Of a stretch of DNA of 26,047 nt, positions 21,452 to 26,047 are shown in pieces. The stretch spans positions 1-26,047 of the forward strand of contig JABLYX010000067.1 in the NCBI GenBank assembly GCA_018265615.1, in the 5' to 3' direction. The translations under genes and the position numbers were made by a program. The notes beneath the pieces are model-generated. The model was not told the origin of the DNA and searched no databases. It saw only the letters and a list, made by a program, of their open reading frames with translations. The DNA is from Lentisphaeria bacterium (GTDB lineage Bacteria > Verrucomicrobiota > Lentisphaeria > Victivallales > Victivallaceae). Each line of letters begins with the position of its first letter. Position 1 is the first letter of the stretch.

Positions 21452-23287
21452 TTATTCCGCCGCCGGTTGTTTTTCTTTTGCATGCTTCGTGACGGTTTGC
21501 GCCTCGATCCGCTTCCGGCTGCGCCGTCCGGCGGTGTAGAGCCCGAAGCCGGTGACGATGATGGAGCCGGAGATGAAGACGAGCCCCCGGACGTCCTGTG
21601 CCGACAGCTCCGGCATCAGCAGCAGCAGGGTGATGAGCGCTCCGATCAGCATCGAAAATCCGCCGATGATCTCCAGCTGGCTGATATCGACGCTGCCGCC
21701 GACCTCTTTTTCGAAGTCGACCGGTGTTTTCATGACGGTGAAGAACTCTTCGACCTGACGGGCATAGGCCGCCTCGGCCCGGTAGAACAGTCCGCAGAGC
21801 AGGAACGCCGCGCCGGTGACCGCCATATTGGTTATGACCCGGGTCTGGTAGTTCCACGGCGAGCAGAGGAATTCGAACTGGGAGAAGAAGGCGCTCTGCG
21901 TGAAAATCGGCTTGCCGCTGAAGAAGCCGACCGCGGAGGGGACCGCGCCGACCATGATCGAGACAAGCGCGGACCACTTCGGGACCCGCTTCACGAAAAG
22001 CCCGATGATCATCGGTACGCCGATCACCGATCCGAAGATGGCAGAGAGCTCCATCATGAGCTGGAACATCCCCACGCCTTTCAGCTTGGAGAAATTCAGC
22101 GCCAGCAGGATGATGAAGCCGCCGAGCACGAGCGTGCAGAACTTCACGAGGAACAGCAGCTTCGCATCTTTCCCGACCGGACGCCGGAGCCATGAGCAGA
22201 ATGCCGGATAGATGTCGTTCACGATGATCGAAGCGTTCGTGTTGAGCCCCGTATCCATGCTGCTCATCGTGGCGGAGAACATCGCCACGAGCACGAGGCC
22301 GAGGATTCCCTGCGGCAGCAGTTCCGCGCAGGCGACCGCATACGACGCTTCGACCGGATTCGCCAGGTCGATGCCCATTACCCTGTCGGCGTAGAAGAGC
22401 CGCGACGCCATCGGCGGCAGCGCCCAGAGGATCGCCCCGACGACCATGAGCCCCGCCGCGAGGAACGCGGCCTTGCTCGCCTCTCTGCCGTCCTTCACGC
22501 TGAAGAAGCGCCGCGCTCCGTTGAGCCCGATGAATTCGACGCTCTTGCCGAGCAGCGTCCCGATCGCCCAGTACCAGGTGAAGTCGTTGAATGCGTTCGC
22601 GAATTCGCCGGCCTTGATCAGCTTGAACTGCTCCGTCAGCCCCGCGGCGGCGATGCCGTCCCCGAAGCCGCTTAAGCCGCCGAGCTTCTGGAACGCGAGG
22701 AACGCGACGAGCACCGTCACGGGCAGCAGGATGATCGTCTGCAGGAAGTCCGTCGCCATGACGGCCCAGCTGCCCGAGGAGAACGAGTAGAATACGACCA
22801 CGACTCCCAGCACGAGGATGATCAGCGAGACGGAGAAGCCCGTGACCGCCGCCGTGAACACCGCGAGTCCGTACAGCGAAATCGCGGCGCTCAGCGTGCC
22901 GGTCACGATGCCGAGCCACGCCATGAACTGCTGCATGCGCCGGTCGAACCGGCGGCGGATCACCTCGGGAATCGAAACCGCCCGCAGCTGCCGGAACCAG
23001 GGCGCGAAACAGAGCCCCTGGATCGCGAAGCCGAGCGCGTTCACCAGGAACAGCACCGAAAACGACCAGCCCGCCTCATAGGCGACCGCCGCGCCGCCGG
23101 TGAAGGTCCAGGCGCTGAAGATGCTCATGAAGCAGCTCGCGCCGCACAGCCACCAGGTCGCGCGGCAGCCGCTGCGCATGAAGTCGTCGCTCGTGCGGTT
23201 GAAGCGCTTGAACACCACGCCGACGGCCATCATCAGGACGAGGTATACGACAATGACCGCGAGGTCGGCAAAACCGGTTTTCATCAT
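21452..23287 (-). CDS. Sodium:solute symporter (SSS family)
   Basis: 611 residues with about 13-15 membrane helices, in the size range of SSS proteins with extra C-terminal helices. TM1 holds YLVLMMAVGVVFKRF with TSDDFMRSGCRATWW just after it, and FSATMSSMDTGLNTNASIIVNDIY (around residues 330-355) is the conserved SSS block with Ser/Thr Na+ ligands. It imports a sugar, sugar acid or similar solute with Na+. A cytoplasmic loop between the last helices and the tail (EVGGSVDISQLE) is soluble. The start at 23287 overlaps the lyase stop (ATGA). A second ATG at 23284 would do equally well. Coupling to the PL8 lyase suggests uptake of its uronate-containing products. Confidence 0.92.
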   Translation of the reverse strand: MMKTGFADLAVIVVYLVLMMAVGVVFKRFNRTSDDFMRSGCRATWWLCGASCFMSIFSAWTFTGGAAVAYEAGWSFSVLFLVNALGFAIQGLCFAPWFRQLRAVSIPEVIRRRFDRRMQQFMAWLGIVTGTLSAAISLYGLAVFTAAVTGFSVSLIILVLGVVVVFYSFSSGSWAVMATDFLQTIILLPVTVLVAFLAFQKLGGLSGFGDGIAAAGLTEQFKLIKAGEFANAFNDFTWYWAIGTLLGKSVEFIGLNGARRFFSVKDGREASKAAFLAAGLMVVGAILWALPPMASRLFYADRVMGIDLANPVEASYAVACAELLPQGILGLVLVAMFSATMSSMDTGLNTNASIIVNDIYPAFCSWLRRPVGKDAKLLFLVKFCTLVLGGFIILLALNFSKLKGVGMFQLMMELSAIFGSVIGVPMIIGLFVKRVPKWSALVSIMVGAVPSAVGFFSGKPIFTQSAFFSQFEFLCSPWNYQTRVITNMAVTGAAFLLCGLFYRAEAAYARQVEEFFTVMKTPVDFEKEVGGSVDISQLEIIGGFSMLIGALITLLLLMPELSAQDVRGLVFISGSIIVTGFGLYTAGRRSRKRIEAQTVTKHAKEKQPAAE

Positions 23288-25368
23288 TCACCCGCTTTCA
23301 GTTCGACGGTGACGCTTTTCCCGGCGGCTCCGGGCGTGACGGAGAGCTCCGTGGCGTCCGCCGCCGCATCGTAGCGGCAGCCGGGCCCGGCGTACCGCCC
23401 GGAGATGCGGAAGTTCAATGCTTCCTGCTTCTGCAGCGGGTCGGAGAACGTGAGCTTCAGCTTCCCGCCCGGTTGGCTCTTCGCCATCGCGGCGGCGGGG
23501 GAGCGGAATTCAAACCGCGCTCCGCCGGCGAGCGGCATTGCGCCGCCCTTGCCGAAGCAGACGCCCATCGCGACGCCGTTCTTCCGGTCGAGCGCGGCGA
23601 GCACATCGCCTTCCGCCGCCGGGAGCTCGATCCCGGCTTTCTCCGGGTCGCTGCCGTCGGGGCTGACGATCCAGGAGTACGATGCATTGCGCGGCGATAC
23701 TCCGTGATCGATCGAAACCCGGTACATCGGGCGGGTCAGCGGTTCGCCGGAGTCGGATTGGTTTATGCCGCGCCATGCGCCCGTGACCGGCCCGAGGCCG
23801 ACTTCGATGTCCGCGCCGCCGGGGAAGTAGATTCCCGTTCCGTCGTGCAGCAGGGAACGCACCTGTCTGAGCCGGCTGGTCCCGTCCGGCAGGGGGCCGT
23901 CGCCCTCCGCGCCGGAACAGCGGACCTCGCCGTCCCGCAGCCGCTGTTCAACGCCGGTCATGACCGGCTCTTTCGACTTCGCGGTGATGCCGGAGCCGCG
24001 GCAGACGATGTAGCGGTCGAATGCGAAGTACGCCTTGCGTGCCTCGATCGGCTCCTTGCGCTTGAGCTGCATCGCGGCCAGCCCGGTTTCGCCGTCGGAG
24101 ACGCCCCCGGCGAAGTCGGATTTGTTTTCGAAGTTCTTCGCCCACGGCTTCATCCGGAGCTTGTCCTGCATCGCGGTCACGCCGGGGAGCTGTTTCCACT
24201 CCCAGAAGGGATAGACGTTTTCGTACTCCTTCGCGTCCTTCATCAGCAGCGCGAGGCCGTCGCCGAGGTACTTGCCCTGCAGATTCTCATTGTTGTAGCT
24301 CTCGGTGCCGATTACGCGCGACGAGCACATGCGGACCGAGAAGAAGTAATCCTTCCGGCGGTGGACCATGTAGTCCGAGCAGTAAAAATAGCGGTTCCCG
24401 GCGGGCTCCTCTCCCTGCTCCATCGCGTTCAGCCGGCCGCGCCCTTCCGCGTCGAACCGCGCGGCCAGCCCGGCGGCGGCCTGTGCGGAGCGCGCCTTCT
24501 GGCGGTTGGAATCCCGGTACAGATGGCGGCCGCAGGAGCTGATGTCCATGAAACCGTCCCGGATCGTCCAATTGAGGCCGTCGAGAAAGTAGTTCCGCAG
24601 CAGCGCGCGCTTTTCCGGCGGCATCGCGAACTTCGTGCCGCGCAGGATGAGCCCCCATTGGATCTGGCTCTCCGCATAACTCAGCCCGTAGTTGCCGAAC
24701 TGAAGCTGCGGGCCGTGCTGATGAAAGCTCCAGTCGGGCTGGAGCCCCTCTTCGCCGCGGGAGGCGACGGCGAGCTCGGAGAAGATCAGGTCGCGTCCCT
24801 CCGCCACCATCTTTTCATCCTTCTGCAGAACGCCTTTCATTACATGCACGCCCGCCAGCCATACCTTGTTCTGCCCGGTTTTTCCGGGGGCCGAACGGTC
24901 GAGCAGCGGGCGGCAGCGTTCCAGCAGCTCCGGCGGAACCCGGCTGCCGAGCATGATGAGCGAAGCGCCGAGCGACTGCGGGATCCCGATATCCGTGTGC
25001 CACCAGTTTTTCGTGGTGAAATCGTGCTTCACCCAGTAATCGAGCGCCCTGACCGCCGCCTCCGCCATCGCTTCGTCGCCGTGGCGTTTGCCTGCCGGGT
25101 CGGCCCAGGCGCCCGCCATCATGCGGACGCGGGTCAGGTGCTTCAGCGTGGGCCAGCGGCCTTCGGCCGTGCTGGCGTAGTCGATATCCGCCCACGAGCC
25201 GTCCGGACGGAGAGACGCGAGGTACTTTTCCGCCTGCGGCATCGGTTTTTCACGCATGGCGCAATATTCGATGTACTGTTTTCTGATGGCGTCAAAATCC
25301 GATTCCGGAGCAGCCGCGCACAGGAACCCGAAAGCCAGCGCGAGGCAGCATGTCATGATCCGCTTCAT
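23284..25368 (-). CDS. Secreted polysaccharide lyase family 8 (chondroitin/hyaluronan/xanthan lyase type)
   Basis: 694 residues, close to chondroitin AC lyase (about 700). A Sec signal peptide (MKRIMTCC to CAAAPES, about 1-22) precedes an alpha/alpha-toroid and a beta-sandwich part. Family marks are NWWHTDIGIPQSLG (121-134) and the catalytic residues at near-identical spacing to chondroitin AC lyase: N167 (TGQNKVW), H218 (QHG), Y227 (NYG), R281 (GRHLYR) and E361 (NNENL). Further matches are DYMVHRRKDYFFSVRMCSSR (332-351) and WEWKQLPG. It cleaves uronic-acid-containing polysaccharides by beta-elimination; which one cannot be told. The ATG at 25368 follows GAGGAAG by eight bases; a TTG at 25374 is less likely. 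It begins 13 bases after the pseudopilin gene. Confidence 0.9.
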   Translation of the reverse strand: MKRIMTCCLALAFGFLCAAAPESDFDAIRKQYIEYCAMREKPMPQAEKYLASLRPDGSWADIDYASTAEGRWPTLKHLTRVRMMAGAWADPAGKRHGDEAMAEAAVRALDYWVKHDFTTKNWWHTDIGIPQSLGASLIMLGSRVPPELLERCRPLLDRSAPGKTGQNKVWLAGVHVMKGVLQKDEKMVAEGRDLIFSELAVASRGEEGLQPDWSFHQHGPQLQFGNYGLSYAESQIQWGLILRGTKFAMPPEKRALLRNYFLDGLNWTIRDGFMDISSCGRHLYRDSNRQKARSAQAAAGLAARFDAEGRGRLNAMEQGEEPAGNRYFYCSDYMVHRRKDYFFSVRMCSSRVIGTESYNNENLQGKYLGDGLALLMKDAKEYENVYPFWEWKQLPGVTAMQDKLRMKPWAKNFENKSDFAGGVSDGETGLAAMQLKRKEPIEARKAYFAFDRYIVCRGSGITAKSKEPVMTGVEQRLRDGEVRCSGAEGDGPLPDGTSRLRQVRSLLHDGTGIYFPGGADIEVGLGPVTGAWRGINQSDSGEPLTRPMYRVSIDHGVSPRNASYSWIVSPDGSDPEKAGIELPAAEGDVLAALDRKNGVAMGVCFGKGGAMPLAGGARFEFRSPAAAMAKSQPGGKLKLTFSDPLQKQEALNFRISGRYAGPGCRYDAAADATELSVTPGAAGKSVTVELKAGE

Positions 25369-25381
25369 CTTCAACGCTTCC

Positions 25382-26047
25382 TCACCGGCCGATATCCGTT
25401 TTCACGACTTCCTCCGGACGGAACAGATACCCTTTCCGCAGCGTCTCCTTTGCCCGCAGGAACACCGACGACACATGCAGATCGCAGGCGAGGTAGTTCG
25501 CGTAGGAGGAGTGGCGGAAGTCGATCTTGTCCATCTGCTTCGTTTCGCTGTTCACGTGGAGGTAGTCGTTCATCTCCATGACCATGATCTTGCGGGAGGG
25601 GCTGATGATCTTGCCGAGCGAGATCCAGCCGAGGTAGCTGTTCAGCCCGTAGCATTTCAGGTAGGAGGGAACCTCGTCGGCCCAGCTCGGGCACATGTAG
25701 ACCGAAAGGGGCTTGTAGATCCCCGAACCTGCCGGCCTCTGCTCGTAGGCCAGCTTCATTCCGCTGTGCTGGGCAAGCAGGTTCATCCAGTTGAGGCCGC
25801 TCGGCAGCTTCCCGTCGACGTGGGTGGAGGGCAGCACCTTCCAGTCCGACTCGTACAGCGCGAGCTGTGTGCCGATCTGCTTCATGTTGTTCACGCACTC
25901 CGTCTTTTTTGCCGATTCGCGCGCCTTTGAGAGCGCCGGCAGCAGCATCGAAGCCAGGATCGCGATGATCGCGATCACGACCAGGAGCTCGATCAATGTG
26001 AAACTGCTCGGACGGTTCTGCCGTATAATGCGCAGTATGTGATGTAG
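25382..26047 (-). CDS. Type II/IV pseudopilin-like protein, 5' end beyond the window
   Basis: About 221 residues are visible; the frame is open to the right edge, so the true start is outside or near it. The N-terminal methylation motif SSFTLIELLVVIAIIAILAS and MLLPALSKARESA form the long pilin helix. The C-terminal FRHSSYANYLACDLHVSSVF is a degenerate form of the H-x9-DG tail seen in many Lentisphaerota and Planctomycetota pseudopilins, with Asp-Leu in place of Asp-Gly. Where prepilin peptidase normally needs Gly before Phe, this protein has Ser. The visible sequence starts L-H-H-I-L-R and holds no ATG. It is the first gene known in the operon with the PL8 lyase, 13 bases upstream. Its role, whether secretion or surface binding, is unknown. 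Confidence 0.9.
   Translation of the reverse strand, partial: LHHILRIIRQNRPSSFTLIELLVVIAIIAILASMLLPALSKARESAKKTECVNNMKQIGTQLALYESDWKVLPSTHVDGKLPSGLNWMNLLAQHSGMKLAYEQRPAGSGIYKPLSVYMCPSWADEVPSYLKCYGLNSYLGWISLGKIISPSRKIMVMEMNDYLHVNSETKQMDKIDFRHSSYANYLACDLHVSSVFLRAKETLRKGYLFRPEEVVKTDIGR

Noticed and set aside
21158..22195. A 345-codon plus-strand frame opposite the symporter and dehydrogenase
   Set aside because: It spans the junction of two real minus-strand genes, is Asp/Glu/Arg-rich and has no recognisable family.
23473..25581. A 702-codon open frame on the plus strand opposite the PL8 lyase
   Set aside because: The lyase frame holds all catalytic residues of its family. The opposite frame is low-complexity and lacks a ribosome site.
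1..26047. CRISPR arrays, tRNA or rRNA genes, insertion sequences, attachment sites, replication origin
   Set aside because: No direct-repeat arrays, no cloverleaf-like intergenic segments, no transposase motifs or terminal repeats were seen. The gaps between genes are all under about 270 bases and are accounted for by promoters and hairpins.

Overview
The window is GC-rich, tightly packed bacterial DNA. It most likely comes from a Lentisphaerota (Victivallis-like) or related PVC-group bacterium. This is inferred from three things: the pseudopilin at the right edge (FTLIELLVVIAII start, degenerate His-x9-Asp-Gly-like tail) beside a secreted polysaccharide lyase and a sodium symporter, a Gram-negative envelope gene set (WaaG, WaaP), and a glycosidase-like gene at the left edge. 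I see no mobile element, CRISPR array, rRNA or tRNA, and no gene-free stretch above about 270 bases.

Layout. 1-1887 (+): 3' part of a large glycoside-hydrolase-like gene, followed by two hairpins. 2063-4780 (+): lipopolysaccharide core operon with a family 2 glycosyltransferase, WaaG and WaaP, each overlapping the next. 4771-8617 (-): operon with a lipoprotein-type Na/Pi cotransporter fusion and the two subunits of a class I Fe-S fumarase (or tartrate dehydratase). It meets waaP tail to tail with a 10-base overlap. 8709-14092 (+): promoter, five genes and a strong terminator. The genes are a Tat-exported DUF362 protein, a membrane polyferredoxin that looks like NapH fused to NapG, a PlsC-type acyltransferase, a divergent CobS-like membrane protein and an FAD-dependent oxidoreductase. 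14109-14993 (-): a probable PD-(D/E)XK-fold protein resembling MmcB. 15125-17086 (-): rpsB-tsf with promoter, structured leader and a cluster of 3' hairpins. 17076-18449 (-): argH. 18559-20359 (+): a small zinc-ribbon protein and a GT-C-type membrane glycosyltransferase. 20404-26047 (-): catabolic operon of pseudopilin (5' end outside the window), PL8 polysaccharide lyase, sodium:solute symporter and D-2-hydroxyacid dehydrogenase.

How the genes may work together. The waa genes build and phosphorylate the inner core of a heptose-type LPS. The right-hand operon fits cleavage of a uronate-containing polysaccharide such as chondroitin or hyaluronan, Na+-driven uptake of the products and their reduction. 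The five-gene middle operon is the least conventional part. Its polyferredoxin seems to carry Fe-S clusters on both sides of the membrane, with an internal twin-arginine motif before the last membrane segment, and it is translationally close to a Tat-exported DUF362 partner. This suggests an electron conduit to the periplasm, tied in an unknown way to membrane-lipid or cobamide-like chemistry. All functions are read from sequence motifs without database searches.
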